Shown in pieces: positions 16,586 through 25,564 of a stretch of DNA of 64,000 nucleotides (positions are counted from its first letter, which is position 1; every line of letters begins with the position of its first letter). The translations under genes were made by a program, and so were the position numbers. The stretch spans positions 62,001-126,000 of the forward strand of contig NZ_FQVF01000011.1 in NCBI RefSeq assembly GCF_900129155.1. The letters are read 5' to 3'. The stretch comes from Marinomonas polaris DSM 16579. GTDB lineage: Bacteria > Pseudomonadota > Gammaproteobacteria > Pseudomonadales > Marinomonadaceae. The notes under the pieces are model-generated. The model was not told the origin of the DNA, made no database searches, and saw nothing but the letters and a program-made list of their open reading frames with translations.

Positions 16586-17380
16586 TCAAATTCGGTTCAA
16601 TAGATCCGTTTTCTTAGTGTTGTATTCATTGTCTGAAATAGCCCCCATATCACGTAACTTCGCTAATTTTTCAATCAACTGAATAACTTCATCGACCGAT
16701 GCTGTATTCGTCAAGTTCTGAGGCGTTTGCATTGCAGGAGCCTGCGTAAACGCCATTGGTGCAGGCGGAGCCACAAAATTATTTTGTGGAGATGGATTTT
16801 GTGCTGTTTGATTGTTCGTATTTGAGTTAGACGAACCAGATCCAGAAACAATAGGTAAGGTATTCACTGGAATCGTGCCGTATTGGCTGGAAAAAGTCAG
16901 TGATGAATTACCGCCCTGCTGCTGGCTTATGCCACCAATATTATTGTCTAACGTATCGTAAACCGTCACATTGCCATTCACTTCAACCGCTAAGCGATTC
17001 GGAAAAATAGCGTAACGCGTGCTATTTTGCGCACCGCTGCTAAAAGGCTGACCAAGATCACCCGGCCACCATTGATTACTGGATTTTGAGCCCTTTGGTA
17101 ATGGCATGAACACTTGCATATTAGCCAGGCCGTTAGCCAATTCATTACACAGGTTATCCACTGTCGATTTCAAACCATAGTTGAACATGTCACCCACCAT
17201 GGTCATGCCGCCGCGCATCCACTGACCACCACCACCCAGCTCAGGGCAGTTGAACTGTGCCATCGAACCATTGCCATTATTGACGGCAATCAACATGTGC
17301 ATCACAGCATCAAAGCTTAGGTTGTAGCGACGGGAAAGGGAGTTAACTAGGTTTTGTCCATCTTGCGTTAAATTTTGCAT
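16586..17380 (-). CDS. SHOCT-domain protein of unknown function
   Basis: A 264-residue soluble protein with three parts. Residues 1-95 form a helical region with DAVMHMLIAVNNGNGSMAQFNCPELGGGGQW. Residues 95-170 form a beta-rich segment with VEVNGNVTVYD. A low-complexity Asn/Gln/Pro linker (about 175-225) then leads to a C-terminal SHOCT domain (IEKLAKLRDMGAISDNEYNTKKTDLLNRI in pieces, 229-264), a short oligomerisation helix pair. SHOCT often caps otherwise unrelated proteins, so it does not give a function. No signal peptide or membrane segment. It is monocistronic with its own terminator. Confidence 0.72.
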   Translation of the reverse strand: MQNLTQDGQNLVNSLSRRYNLSFDAVMHMLIAVNNGNGSMAQFNCPELGGGGQWMRGGMTMVGDMFNYGLKSTVDNLCNELANGLANMQVFMPLPKGSKSSNQWWPGDLGQPFSSGAQNSTRYAIFPNRLAVEVNGNVTVYDTLDNNIGGISQQQGGNSSLTFSSQYGTIPVNTLPIVSGSGSSNSNTNNQTAQNPSPQNNFVAPPAPMAFTQAPAMQTPQNLTNTASVDEVIQLIEKLAKLRDMGAISDNEYNTKKTDLLNRI

Positions 17381-17618
17381 GGTAAAGCTCTCTAAATGAG
17401 ACGTAGAGCTGTTCTCTTTTATCTAGCCGCTGCAAAAAAAGGCAAACATCGCCTAGTACATGGACACAAACAAAGAGTAGGTTGCAGCATCATGCTGGCC
17501 AACAGATTTCGTAGGCCTCAATTCTAACACAGACACGTCTTACAAAATGGTGACAAGCCACAGAATAAACACAAATATCTGTTTATTTTTTGAACTCTTC
17601 TTATTTATTGCCAATAAA
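17381..17618. other. Intergenic before the SHOCT gene
   Basis: Non-coding stretch upstream of the SHOCT gene, continuing into the yghU terminator. No reading frame or repeat is evident; it presumably carries the SHOCT gene promoter on the minus strand. Confidence 0.4.
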
Positions 17619-17651
17619 AAAGAGACAAGCCATTTTATGCCTTGTCTCTTT
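17616..17651 (-). terminator. Intrinsic terminator after yghU
   Basis: AAAGAGACAAG (17619-17629) pairs with CTTGTCTCTTT (17641-17651), loop of 11 bases, with a minus-strand T run from the A tract at 17616-17620. Confidence 0.88.
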
Positions 17652-17683
17652 ATAAAAATGCACCATTTCAGCTCTATTTTTTA

Positions 17684-18544
17684 CTAGATAAGGCCGTCGA
17701 AATCCGCTGCATCATGGCGCTCTTGAAGCTTAGCTCCATCACCAAAAGCCTTATTAACAATGCGACCGCGCTGTACCGCTGGACGCTGCTCAATCACTTT
17801 AGCCCAACGCAATACGTTTTTATAGCTAGTCACATCAAGGAATTCCGCTGCGCTGTATAAATTACCTAGCACCAAATTGCCGTACCAAGGCCAAATCGCG
17901 ATATCAGCAATAGAATATTCCTCGCCCGCCATATAAGTATTATTCGCTAACTGCTTATCCAATACATCTAACTGACGTTTGGTTTCCATAGAAAAGCGAT
18001 CAATTGGATATTGCATTTTCGTTGGAGCATAGGCGTAAAAATGACCAAAGCCACCGCCTAAATAAGGCGCAGAGCCCATTTGCCAGAACAACCAGTTACG
18101 ACATTCTGTTTTAGCAGCTAGATCTTTTGGTACCAAGGCATCAAACTTTTCAGCTAGGTATTGCAGGATAGAACCAGACTCAAATACACGAGTTGGTGGC
18201 GTGGTACTATGATCCATCAAGGCAGGGATTTTGGAGTTAGGGTTGATCTCAACAAAGCCTGAACCAAACTGATCACCTTCACCAATGTTAATCAAATACG
18301 CATCGTATTCAGCTTCGTTGATTCCCAAAGCTAAAAGCTCTTCCAGCATGATAGTGACTTTTTGGCCATTCGGTGTCGCTAAAGAATGAAGTTGAAGTGA
18401 ATGCTTACCGACTGGCAGGACTTTTTCGTGCGTTGCCCCTGCTATTGGACGGTTGGTACTGGCAAATTTACCGCCATTTTCTGTATTCCATGTCCAAACC
18501 TTTGGAGGAACATAATCTTGATTCGATTTTGTATCAGAACTCAT
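17684..18544 (-). CDS. yghU: YghU-type glutathione S-transferase / disulfide reductase
   Basis: A cytoplasmic GST-fold protein of the nu class (YghU/YfcG), which binds two glutathiones and shows disulfide-bond reductase and peroxidase activity. It has 286 residues (E. coli YghU 288) with the family-specific N-terminal extension PPKVWTWNTENGGKFASTNRPIAG. The thioredoxin-like domain reads SLATPNGQKVTIMLEELLALG and NPNSKIPALMDH, followed by the helical domain with GGGFGHFYAYAP and SIADIAIWPWYGNLVLG. It lies 45 bases downstream of fpr on the same strand, which suggests a redox operon. AGGAGATGTT precedes the start. Confidence 0.93.
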   Translation of the reverse strand: MSSDTKSNQDYVPPKVWTWNTENGGKFASTNRPIAGATHEKVLPVGKHSLQLHSLATPNGQKVTIMLEELLALGINEAEYDAYLINIGEGDQFGSGFVEINPNSKIPALMDHSTTPPTRVFESGSILQYLAEKFDALVPKDLAAKTECRNWLFWQMGSAPYLGGGFGHFYAYAPTKMQYPIDRFSMETKRQLDVLDKQLANNTYMAGEEYSIADIAIWPWYGNLVLGNLYSAAEFLDVTSYKNVLRWAKVIEQRPAVQRGRIVNKAFGDGAKLQERHDAADFDGLI

Positions 18545-18588
18545 AACATCTCCTAAATTTTTTATCAGCGAGAAAGTCGTTCTCGCTG

Positions 18589-19365
18589 TTAATGTTCGAC
18601 AAAAGCTCGCTCAATGACATAATCCCCTGGCACACCGATTTTTGGTGATTCTTTAAAGCCAAGTTCATCTAGCAAAGCGGATGTATCTTTAAGCATACTT
18701 GGGCTACCACAAATCATGGCTCTGTCATGAGCAGGGTTCACCTGAGGCAAACCAATATCTTCCGCTAATTTACCACTGCGAATCAAATCGGTCAGACGAC
18801 CTTGATTGCGGAACGGTTCTCGCGTCACAGTTGGATAATAGATTAGTTTGTCTCTTACTTGCTCGCCGAAGAATTCGTTTTCAGGCAATTCTTTTTCGAT
18901 GAAGTCTGCGTAAGCCAACTCACTAACGTGGCGAACACCGTGAATCAAAACAATTTTTTCGTATTGTTCATAAGCGTCAAAATCTTGAATAACACTTAAG
19001 AAAGGCGCCAAGCCTGTGCCAGTAGATAACAAATACAAGTTTTTACCTGGGTGTAAATCGCGAGTCACCAAGGTACCAGTCGGTTTGCGGCTGACCAAAA
19101 CATCATCACCGACCTTTAAATGCTGCAAACGTGAAGTTAACGGCCCATTGGGCACTTTGATGCTAAAAAACTCCAAGTGCTCTTCATAGTTAGGGCTAGC
19201 AATACTGTAAGCACGCATCAAAGGACGAGTTTCCGTTTCCAAGCCAATCATCACAAATTGACCATTATCGAAACGTAAGCTTGGATTACGTGTGGTTTTG
19301 AAGCTAAATAAATTTTCATCCCAGTGGTGAACGCTTAATACACGTTCGGTAACAAATGCACTCAT
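18589..19365 (-). CDS. fpr: Ferredoxin/flavodoxin-NADP(+) reductase
   Basis: An FAD enzyme of 258 residues passing electrons between NADPH and ferredoxin or flavodoxin, matching the Azotobacter/Pseudomonas-type Fpr in length. FAD-binding RAYSIASP lies at 51-58 and is followed by the phosphate-binding PNGPLTSRL. The NADP site includes STGTGLAPFLS and CGSPSML. The protein ends in VIERAFVEH, as typical for the family. The ATG at 19365 has GGGGT eight bases before it; a 14-residue longer reading has no such support. In related bacteria fpr is induced by oxidative stress; the neighbours (yghU, msrA, nitroreductases) fit that setting. Confidence 0.93.
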   Translation of the reverse strand: MSAFVTERVLSVHHWDENLFSFKTTRNPSLRFDNGQFVMIGLETETRPLMRAYSIASPNYEEHLEFFSIKVPNGPLTSRLQHLKVGDDVLVSRKPTGTLVTRDLHPGKNLYLLSTGTGLAPFLSVIQDFDAYEQYEKIVLIHGVRHVSELAYADFIEKELPENEFFGEQVRDKLIYYPTVTREPFRNQGRLTDLIRSGKLAEDIGLPQVNPAHDRAMICGSPSMLKDTSALLDELGFKESPKIGVPGDYVIERAFVEH

Positions 19366-19820
19366 GACTACCCCATTAAAATTTGTACAAAGAATATTTC
19401 TTTTCAAACCTCAAACAACACAGCGGTAAAACTGGCTTACCTATAAGTGCGAATTAACAGTGATCGTATCCATGAACAGATGAGAGTTGAATTGACTGTT
19501 AAACATACTATAAGACAATCCTATATTTGTTTAATTGATTATTTAGATGTCTTTAATATGCTCAGCATATATACAGCCAAATAACGGCTCCCTTTAGAAC
19601 CGCATCTAGTGTGCCATGCAAATGTACAAAAAATAGGTCATTAAGTAGGAAGATAACGTATTAAACTTGCTTACAGCTTATCTAGCATTCGAGATGTCAA
19701 TTTCCTCCTACTGTTTATATCTACTATATAAGTGTAAGGAAAAATAGATGTAAGAAAAGCATTCCCCATAACGTCAAAGAGCTAGATGACATATTTCTTA
19801 TGATTTAAAGGACACACAAA
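19366..19820. other. Divergent intergenic region fpr / msrA
   Basis: 455 bases without a credible gene. It must hold the fpr promoter (minus) and msrA promoter (plus). A possible plus-strand promoter is TTGAAT with TATAAG 16 bases later (near 19484-19511). No clear SoxR, OxyR or other named operator was recognised. Confidence 0.4.
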
Positions 19821-20447
19821 ATGAGCATAAAACATATATTTAACAGTGTTTTAGGGTTGCTGCTTCTTACTGGAGTAACGACTTTTAGTAGCGTGTCACA
19901 AGCCGCACCACAAACCATGATAGTCGCAGGCGGTTGTTTCTGGTGTGTAGAATCTGATTTTGAATTGGTTCAAGGTGTCAGTGATGTTGTCTCTGGCTAT
20001 ACAGGAGGTCACACTGAAAACCCAACGTACAGCAAGGTATCTGCCAAAAATACCGGCCACTTTGAAGCCGTTGTCATTTATTTTGATGATGACATCGTTT
20101 CTTTAAAGACATTGGCTGACTATTACTGGAAAACAATTGACCCAACCGATGCCGAAGGCCAATTCTGTGACAAAGGCTCTCCTTACAAGACCGCGATGTT
20201 TTACCAAGATGACCAACAAAAAGCAGTTTTTGAAGCGTCTTTAGCTAAGGTCAAAAAAACGAAGCCTTTTAAAGAGGATATTGTGACCGAGATTCTTCCA
20301 GCCAAAAAGTTCTACCCGGCTGAGGAATATCATCAGAGCTACTATACGAAAAATCCCATTCGTTATGCTTTTTACCGTGCAAGCTGCGGCCGAGACAATC
20401 GTATTGAAAGCTTATGGGGAGAAGTGGCTAGTCATCAATATCATTGA
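19821..20447 (+). CDS. msrA: Secreted peptide-methionine (S)-S-oxide reductase
   Basis: Repairs methionine sulfoxide (S form) in oxidised proteins. It has 208 residues with an N-terminal signal peptide (1-28, hydrophobic core LGLLLLTGV, cleavage around SQA-APQ), so it acts in the periplasm or is membrane-anchored. The catalytic motif GCFWCVE (38-44) holds Cys39. GYTGGHTENPTYSKV, GHFEAV, YWKTIDPTDAEGQFCDKG and YHQSYY follow in the usual order. The late RASCGRDNR cysteine could serve as recycling Cys. ATTTAAAGGACAC precedes the ATG. Single gene ending in its own terminator. Confidence 0.94.
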   Translation: MSIKHIFNSVLGLLLLTGVTTFSSVSQAAPQTMIVAGGCFWCVESDFELVQGVSDVVSGYTGGHTENPTYSKVSAKNTGHFEAVVIYFDDDIVSLKTLADYYWKTIDPTDAEGQFCDKGSPYKTAMFYQDDQQKAVFEASLAKVKKTKPFKEDIVTEILPAKKFYPAEEYHQSYYTKNPIRYAFYRASCGRDNRIESLWGEVASHQYH

Positions 20448-20467
20448 ATAAAAACAATTAATAAATA

Positions 20468-20516
20468 CATAAAGGTGCCAGTGTAACTTCGAAGCTCTGG
20501 CACCTTTATGTAATTC
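20468..20516 (+). terminator. Terminator hairpin after msrA
   Basis: A perfect 14-base stem CATAAAGGTGCCAG / CTGGCACCTTTATG (20468-20481 with 20497-20510). The T tract after it is weak, so efficiency is uncertain. Confidence 0.75.
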
Positions 20517-20718
20517 TTTTACTATCTTCAACCTAATTTTCTCCGCTCAATCCCTCTCTATAAAGTATCAGCAAAGCGTTTCTTACCTAGGTTTAACGCA
20601 TAGAAAATGAAGCAAATAGGTAAAAGCCTTCGGAAAACTAGCCATTCAAAAATTCATGTCCCAGAGTAGTAACTCAACTCGCAAAGTTCTCAATTAAGTA
20701 ACTAAAAGGAGTTATACA

Positions 20719-21288
20719 ATGAAAAAATTTATTCCAGTAATCGCAGGTAGCATCGCTATAGCCTCATTCAGTGCCGCAGTGAAAGCGGAAGATATGGCTG
20801 AAAACAACAGTGGGTTTTATGTTGGCGGTAATTACGGTTATCTTAAAGTGGAAAGCGATGATGACTTTGATGACGATAACGATGTAGTACAAGGTATTGT
20901 CGGTTACCGTTTCAACTCTTTCCTTGCCTTAGAAGGTAGTTACATTGACTTTGGCAGCTACGGCAACAGTGCCGCAAATGCAGAAACAACTGGTTACACA
21001 GCTGCGTTAAAAGGAACAATCCCTATCACTCAAACGGTTGAGCTCTTTGCAAAGGCTGGTCAGCTTTGGCATGAAACCGACTATAACATCGCCTCGGTTA
21101 AAGGCAGTTCAGACGATAGAAGCTTATTTGCAGGCGCAGGTGTTAACTTCAAAGTAACAGAAAACTTACTAGTTAACGCTCAATATACATGGTACGACGT
21201 TGATCTAAACGCAGATAACGTTGATTCTAATTCAGACTTTGACTCTGATTTTAAACAAGCTAGTGTCGGTGCTGAATACCGATTCTAA
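20719..21288 (+). CDS. Outer-membrane beta-barrel protein (OmpA-like/OMP_b-brl)
   Basis: A 189-residue exported protein. Signal peptide 1-23 (cleavage after VKA). The mature chain has alternating hydrophobic strands typical of an eight-stranded barrel (GFYVGGNYGYLKVE, VQGIVGYRFNSFLALEGSYIDFG, ELFAKAGQLWHETDY, LFAGAGVNFKVTENLLVNAQYTWYD). It ends in a C-terminal aromatic, SVGAEYRF, the usual outer-membrane sorting signal. Loops are very acidic (DDDFDDDNDV, DSNSDFDSDF), as expected of marine surface proteins. A good AAGGAG precedes the start. No periplasmic OmpA domain. Role is likely structural or adhesive; not known. Confidence 0.85.
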   Translation: MKKFIPVIAGSIAIASFSAAVKAEDMAENNSGFYVGGNYGYLKVESDDDFDDDNDVVQGIVGYRFNSFLALEGSYIDFGSYGNSAANAETTGYTAALKGTIPITQTVELFAKAGQLWHETDYNIASVKGSSDDRSLFAGAGVNFKVTENLLVNAQYTWYDVDLNADNVDSNSDFDSDFKQASVGAEYRF

Positions 21289-21310
21289 ACAAATATTTCA
21301 CCTGTACATA

Positions 21311-21347
21311 GAAAGACTTACCCATTTGGGTAAGTCTTTCCTCTATT
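21311..21347 (+). terminator. Intrinsic terminator after the barrel gene
   Basis: A perfect 13-base stem GAAAGACTTACCC / GGGTAAGTCTTTC (21311-21323 with 21328-21340), loop ATTT, followed by CTCTATTT. Confidence 0.85.
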
Positions 21348-21425
21348 TATACTTCTTTATTCACAAGAAGCACTTTGACCCATCACCACTAAGCCTCTAG
21401 TATCTATGCATCTCATTTTCAAAAG

Positions 21426-22172
21426 ATGTCGACTATGAACCCAATTCTTCAAGCTCAGTCAAATCATAAATCTATTCGTCAATACACAGACAAAGCCATT
21501 GATGAAGTTTTACTCAAGCAACTTATCCAGTGCGCACAAGGCGCGGCCTCTTCAAGTTTTATTCAGGCCTATTCCCTTGTTCAAGTATCTAACAAAGAAA
21601 ATCGCCAGAAAATTGCAACGCTGGCAGGCGGTCAAAAATGGGTCGAATCTGCAGCAGAATTCTTTGTCATCTGTGCAGACCTTACTCGCGTTGAGTATTG
21701 CAGCTTAGAGCAAGGCTTAGGTGAGTTAGAAGGCAACACAGAACACTTTATTGCAGCGACAACCGATGCGACATTTTTTGCACAAAACCTAATGCTTGGC
21801 GCAGAATCGGTTGGTCTTGGCGCCGTGTTTATCGGTGGTATTCGCAACGATCCAGAACAAGTTGCTGAAGTATTAAATCTTCCTGATCAAGTTTACCCAA
21901 TCTTTGGTCTTTGCCTTGGCTACCCAGACGCACAACCTGATTTAAAACCACGTCTACCAGTCGATGTCATCCTTCATAAAGACAGCTATGACAGCAGCCG
22001 TTGTGCAGAAGATGTTAAAGCCTATGATGCGCAAATGCAGGAGTATTACCAAAGCCGTGGTGATAATCAGAAAAGCAGTAATTGGTCTGAGCAAACTGCG
22101 GCCGCTGTACAGAAAAAGAAACGCGAACATATGCTAAGCTTCTTGCAGAAACGAGGTTTCTTAAATCGCTAA
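21426..22172 (+). CDS. nfsA: NfsA-type oxygen-insensitive NADPH nitroreductase
   Basis: An FMN flavoprotein of 248 residues (E. coli NfsA 240) that reduces nitroaromatics and quinones by two electrons. N-terminal FMN-phosphate region HKSIRQYTDKAID, then QGAASSSFIQAYSLVQV. NfsA-type features include ESVGLGAVFIGGIRNDP and LPDQVYPIFGLCLGYP. The C-terminal arm DNQKSSNWSEQTAAAVQKKKREHML is characteristic of NfsA/Frp and contributes to NADPH binding. An alternative ATG nine bases later is possible. A peroxiredoxin gene follows 42 bases later on the same strand and is probably co-transcribed. Confidence 0.9.
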   Translation: MSTMNPILQAQSNHKSIRQYTDKAIDEVLLKQLIQCAQGAASSSFIQAYSLVQVSNKENRQKIATLAGGQKWVESAAEFFVICADLTRVEYCSLEQGLGELEGNTEHFIAATTDATFFAQNLMLGAESVGLGAVFIGGIRNDPEQVAEVLNLPDQVYPIFGLCLGYPDAQPDLKPRLPVDVILHKDSYDSSRCAEDVKAYDAQMQEYYQSRGDNQKSSNWSEQTAAAVQKKKREHMLSFLQKRGFLNR

Positions 22173-22214
22173 TACGTAAATTCAAATTATTAATACGCAA
22201 AAAAAGGAAAGAAA

Positions 22215-22739
22215 ATGATTACTAATGTACCTAATGTTGTCTTTAAAACACGTGTTCGTAATGAAGCGTTAGAAGGATCGAACCCATTTGAATGGAAAGA
22301 CGTCACTACTGCTGATTTGTTTAACAACAAAAAAGTCGTTGTTTTTTCTTTGCCAGGTGCATTCACTCCAACTTGTTCAACATCTCACCTACCACGCTAC
22401 GAAGAACTATACGAAGAATTCAAAGCGCAAGGTGTTGATGCTGTCATTTGTATTTCTGTGAACGATGCGTTTGTTATGTTCCAGTGGGGCAAAAGCCAAA
22501 ACGCGAAAAACGTTTTCCTTTTACCTGACGGCAACGGTGACTTCACTCGCCAAATGGGTATGCTTGTCAAAAAAGACAACCTAGGTTTTGGTATGCGCAG
22601 CTGGCGCTATTCTATGCTCGTAGAAAACGGCGAGATCAAGAAAATGTTCTCTGAAGCTGGCTTCCAAGACGATGCACCAAGCGATCCGTTCGAAGTATCT
22701 GATGCAGACACTATGTTGAACTACTTGAAAAGCAACTAA
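22215..22739 (+). CDS. Peroxiredoxin, Prx5 type
   Basis: A cytoplasmic thiol peroxidase of 174 residues in the Prx5 class. The peroxidatic motif PGAFTPTCS (48-56) carries Thr51 and Cys54; a downstream Arg in [10 protein letters not shown] completes the usual active site. There is no second conserved resolving cysteine beyond Cys79 in VICIS, and no fused glutaredoxin domain as in Haemophilus, so it should depend on an external thiol such as glutathione/glutaredoxin. AAAAAGGAAAG lies before the start. Follows nfsA and ends in a strong terminator. Confidence 0.9.
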   Translation: MITNVPNVVFKTRVRNEALEGSNPFEWKDVTTADLFNNKKVVVFSLPGAFTPTCSTSHLPRYEELYEEFKAQGVDAVICISVNDAFVMFQWGKSQNAKNVFLLPDGNGDFTRQMGMLVKKDNLGFGMRSWRYSMLVENGEIKKMFSEAGFQDDAPSDPFEVSDADTMLNYLKSN

Positions 22740-22765
22740 TTCAAGGCGTTAATGAATTGGTCAAT

Positions 22766-22807
22766 AAAAAGCAGACGTTTTCACAAACGTCTGCTTTTTT
22801 GTTTTTT
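22766..22807 (+). terminator. Intrinsic terminator after peroxiredoxin gene
   Basis: A perfect 15-base stem: AAAAAGCAGACGTTT (22766-22780) with AAACGTCTGCTTTTT (22785-22799), loop TCAC, then a T run. Symmetrical A/T tracts may also stop the converging DadA-like gene. Confidence 0.93.
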
Positions 22808-22828
22808 CTTTTCTTTTCTTTTCTTTTC
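22804..22828 (+). repeat. Pentanucleotide tandem repeat (TTTTC)x5
   Basis: Five exact TTTTC units plus a partial one directly after the terminator and 10 bases from the stop codon of the converging DadA-like gene. It is non-coding, so slippage would alter spacing only. Confidence 0.85.
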
Positions 22829-22838
22829 TTTAGATGGA

Positions 22839-24071
22839 TTACAAACGATTTATTGGCGCAAGCGCTTCTAGTAACTCATTACACTCACCTTCTATTGCTT
22901 GAATCAACAACTCTGACGTAGTTGGCCCAAGCGTAAAACCTTGATGCCCATGACCAAAGTGAAACCACAAACCCTTATGATTTGGCGCGTCACCGACAAG
23001 TGGCAACATGTCAGGCATACAAGGGCGAGTTCCCATCCATTGAGGTTCTTCTACTTGTTCGCCCAAGTCGATGATTTCATTTAATGCGATAGCTCCGCGT
23101 TTAAGCTGGCTAGTATCAATAGCTGAATTAAGCGGTACCAAAGCCGCGCCAGTTGTCACTCTTAACCCTTTTACCATCGGTGCAGCCAACACGCCATTTG
23201 CCACATCTAAAAATGGCCGTTGCAGTGTTTTTGGCGCGTTAAAATGCCCATGATAACCTCGCTTATAAACCATAGGAATCTGATAGCCAAAACGCCTTAA
23301 TAGCTCTGGCGACCAAGGCCCAAGCGCTACCACCACTTGCTCGACCTTCAGCTCGCCATCACTGGTGAGAATCTGCCAACCCGAAACAGTATGTTGCAAA
23401 GTACTGGCGTCACCAGTGACAAAGCGACCACCTCGTTTGACGAATAAATCACAATAGGCCTTAGTTAAACCTCCCGGAGAAGAACAACTCCAACTTTGCG
23501 TGTAATGCACAGCACCCGCTGGCGTTTTCTTTAATGCAGGTTCTTTTTCCTGGTAGCTTTTGCCATCAAAAATATCAGACGTGACGCCATATTCTTTCAT
23601 GAGAAATTCGGCTTTTTTCGAGGCTTTCTGAAACTCTCTTTCGTCCCTATGTAACATGACAAGACCACAATGAGTAATCAAATGCTCAGATTCAGAGTCG
23701 CGAATCAACGGCTCATGATCAGCAGTAGACCGAAAAGTTAGTTGAGAATGAACACGAGAAATCTTAGCGTGTTTTTCGGGCGACGAATTGCAAAAATACG
23801 ACCACAAAGCAGGCGCCATTTGTAGCGCACCGTTCATCTTCCAAGTCACATCATTGCTAATTTCAAGCGCGTATTTAAACAATGTTGCCATATCTCTTGG
23901 CAACGCATAGGGCTCAGCAGCCTCGACTTGAATCATACCCGCATTGCCATAACTGGTTTCAAGACCCGCACCAGTACGATCAACGATTGTTACCTGATGA
24001 CCACGAGCTTGCAGCGCCAACGCACTGCTCACACCAACCATTCCTGCACCTAAAACAAGAAACTCCGCCAT
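22839..24071 (-). CDS. DadA-like FAD-dependent amino acid dehydrogenase
   Basis: A 410-residue flavoprotein of the DAO fold, closest in layout to the D-amino acid dehydrogenase small subunit (DadA about 430 aa). The N-terminal dinucleotide site is FLVLGAGMVGVSSALALQARGHQVTIVD. The DadA-like GLETSYGNAGMI stretch follows, then the substrate-domain ALGPWSPELL and C-terminal TRPCMPDMLPLVGDAP with GHGHQGFTLGPTT. It would oxidise an amino acid or related amine, passing electrons to the respiratory chain. It sits 47 bases after a LysR gene on the same strand, which probably regulates it. The true substrate is unknown; other members handle opines, hydroxyproline or glycine. Confidence 0.8.
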   Translation of the reverse strand: MAEFLVLGAGMVGVSSALALQARGHQVTIVDRTGAGLETSYGNAGMIQVEAAEPYALPRDMATLFKYALEISNDVTWKMNGALQMAPALWSYFCNSSPEKHAKISRVHSQLTFRSTADHEPLIRDSESEHLITHCGLVMLHRDEREFQKASKKAEFLMKEYGVTSDIFDGKSYQEKEPALKKTPAGAVHYTQSWSCSSPGGLTKAYCDLFVKRGGRFVTGDASTLQHTVSGWQILTSDGELKVEQVVVALGPWSPELLRRFGYQIPMVYKRGYHGHFNAPKTLQRPFLDVANGVLAAPMVKGLRVTTGAALVPLNSAIDTSQLKRGAIALNEIIDLGEQVEEPQWMGTRPCMPDMLPLVGDAPNHKGLWFHFGHGHQGFTLGPTTSELLIQAIEGECNELLEALAPINRL

Positions 24072-24118
24072 ATCCCTACCTCGACATCATTCCAATAGAA
24101 AAATATTTAGTCTCATCA

Positions 24119-24991
24119 CTATAGCAACTCACGTGACATTTTGATCAACTGAATTAAACCATTTATATCAATATCAACAAGTGAATGCTTTTTATAAACC
24201 AAGCCAATTTCACGCTGTATATTATGATCTCCAAGCTTTAACGCTTTGACTGACTTAGGCCAAATTCGATGCTCTTCTGTTTGTGGCACAATAGCGACAC
24301 CAGCACCTAACTCCACCAGCTTCACAATCGCACCTATCTCATCGACTTCACACTTTTCATCAAGATCAAAAGGCAGCTGCTGTAGCAACTTATCCACTTG
24401 CCGCCCACCAAAAGACGTTCGATCATAACGAATAAAAGGACATTGTTTGAGAGCAATTTTCCAATCATTTACGTCATAACTACGTGGGACGATTAAGACA
24501 AACGGCTCCTCTATCAAGGCTTCCCAAACCAAATCAGAATGCACCACGAAAGTAGGTCTAATCATTACAGCAAGGTCCAGCTCTCCTGAATCCACCTGAT
24601 CCAACAACGCCATCGAAACACCTGGAAATATTCGTGTTCGACAATGAGTATGTTGCTGATGAAATTGCGCCAAAACAGTAGGTAAAAGCGTTCTTTGTAT
24701 AGAGGTAATCGCACCAACATTAATAAGCTTAACGCCTTCCGATGCTTGTGGCGTCATACCTAATTGGCGACAACGTTCAACAATATCTTTCGCCTGCTCC
24801 AACACAGTCAATCCAGGATGATTAAGATGAGCGGAACGTCCAACTCGATCAAACAAAACTAGACCTAATTCATTTTCCAATCGTTGTATTTGAGCACTAA
24901 CCGCCGCTTGCGTTAGGCCAATTTTATTACCCGCTGCTGCGAACGTCCCTTCCTCTGCCACGGCAATCAGTGTTTTGAGTTCTTTAATCAT
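24119..24991 (-). CDS. LysR-family regulator upstream of the DadA-like gene
   Basis: A 290-residue LysR protein: HTH residues 1-60 (LKTLIAVAEEGTFAAAGNKIGLTQAAVSAQIQRLE in pieces) and ligand domain 85-285. It precedes the DadA-like gene on the same strand and diverges from a VOC-family gene. The 100-base spacer to the latter is rich in ATTGAT/ATCAAT half-sites, plausible LysR boxes. It may control either neighbour. The inducer is unknown. Confidence 0.85.
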   Translation of the reverse strand: MIKELKTLIAVAEEGTFAAAGNKIGLTQAAVSAQIQRLENELGLVLFDRVGRSAHLNHPGLTVLEQAKDIVERCRQLGMTPQASEGVKLINVGAITSIQRTLLPTVLAQFHQQHTHCRTRIFPGVSMALLDQVDSGELDLAVMIRPTFVVHSDLVWEALIEEPFVLIVPRSYDVNDWKIALKQCPFIRYDRTSFGGRQVDKLLQQLPFDLDEKCEVDEIGAIVKLVELGAGVAIVPQTEEHRIWPKSVKALKLGDHNIQREIGLVYKKHSLVDIDINGLIQLIKMSRELL

Positions 24992-25091
24992 TGATCAATT
25001 TTTCTTATCAATTACAAAAATATTCATTGATATTATTGTTCTATTGATCGATTTACAATCTCTAAAGTCAGTCATCTGCAGGAGATAAAAA

Positions 25092-25517
25092 ATGAGCTTA
25101 CAACCTTTCCACCTTGCCATTCCGGTTTTCGACGTTCCGCTAGCACGTGCATTTTATCGTGATGTTTTCGGTTTAGAAGAAGGACGATCCGCCGAGACTT
25201 GGGTAGACTTCAATTTTTTCGGTCATCAGTTGGTGATTCATCATCACCCAAAAATGCCATATCAGGAACATGCCAACACAAACTCAGTGGATGGACATAA
25301 TGTGCCAGTTCCGCATTTTGGAGTGGTATTAACTTGGGAGCAATGGGAAGCATTAGCGGCGCGACTCAAGGCCGAGGAAACAGATTTTATTATTGAGCCT
25401 TATATTCGCTTCAAGGGCCAAGTGGGTGAACAAGCCACAATGTTTTTCCTCGACCCTTGCGGTAACGCTCTGGAATTCAAAGCCTTTAAAGATATGGGGC
25501 AGCTATTCGCGAAATGA
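25092..25517 (+). CDS. VOC-family protein (glyoxalase/extradiol dioxygenase-like)
   Basis: A 141-residue single-domain protein of the vicinal oxygen chelate superfamily, in the group annotated as predicted dioxygenases related to the extradiol type. Two beta-alpha-beta-beta-beta modules are seen. Metal-ligand candidates are His8 in [10 protein letters not shown], a second His in HQLVIHHHP, another in VPHFGVVLT and a Glu in [25 protein letters not shown] precedes the ATG. Divergent from a LysR regulator. The reaction is unknown. Confidence 0.82.
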   Translation: MSLQPFHLAIPVFDVPLARAFYRDVFGLEEGRSAETWVDFNFFGHQLVIHHHPKMPYQEHANTNSVDGHNVPVPHFGVVLTWEQWEALAARLKAEETDFIIEPYIRFKGQVGEQATMFFLDPCGNALEFKAFKDMGQLFAK

Positions 25518-25522
25518 AACAA

Positions 25523-25564
25523 AATAGACTGAATGAAAAACAAATCACTTTCACTCAGTCTATT
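25523..25564. terminator. Hairpin between converging VOC and LysR genes
   Basis: AATAGACTGA (25523-25532) pairs with TCAGTCTATT (25555-25564) and the stem extends inwards through TGAAA/TTTCA. It overlaps the LysR stop codon and probably ends the VOC transcript, though no long T run follows. Confidence 0.55.
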
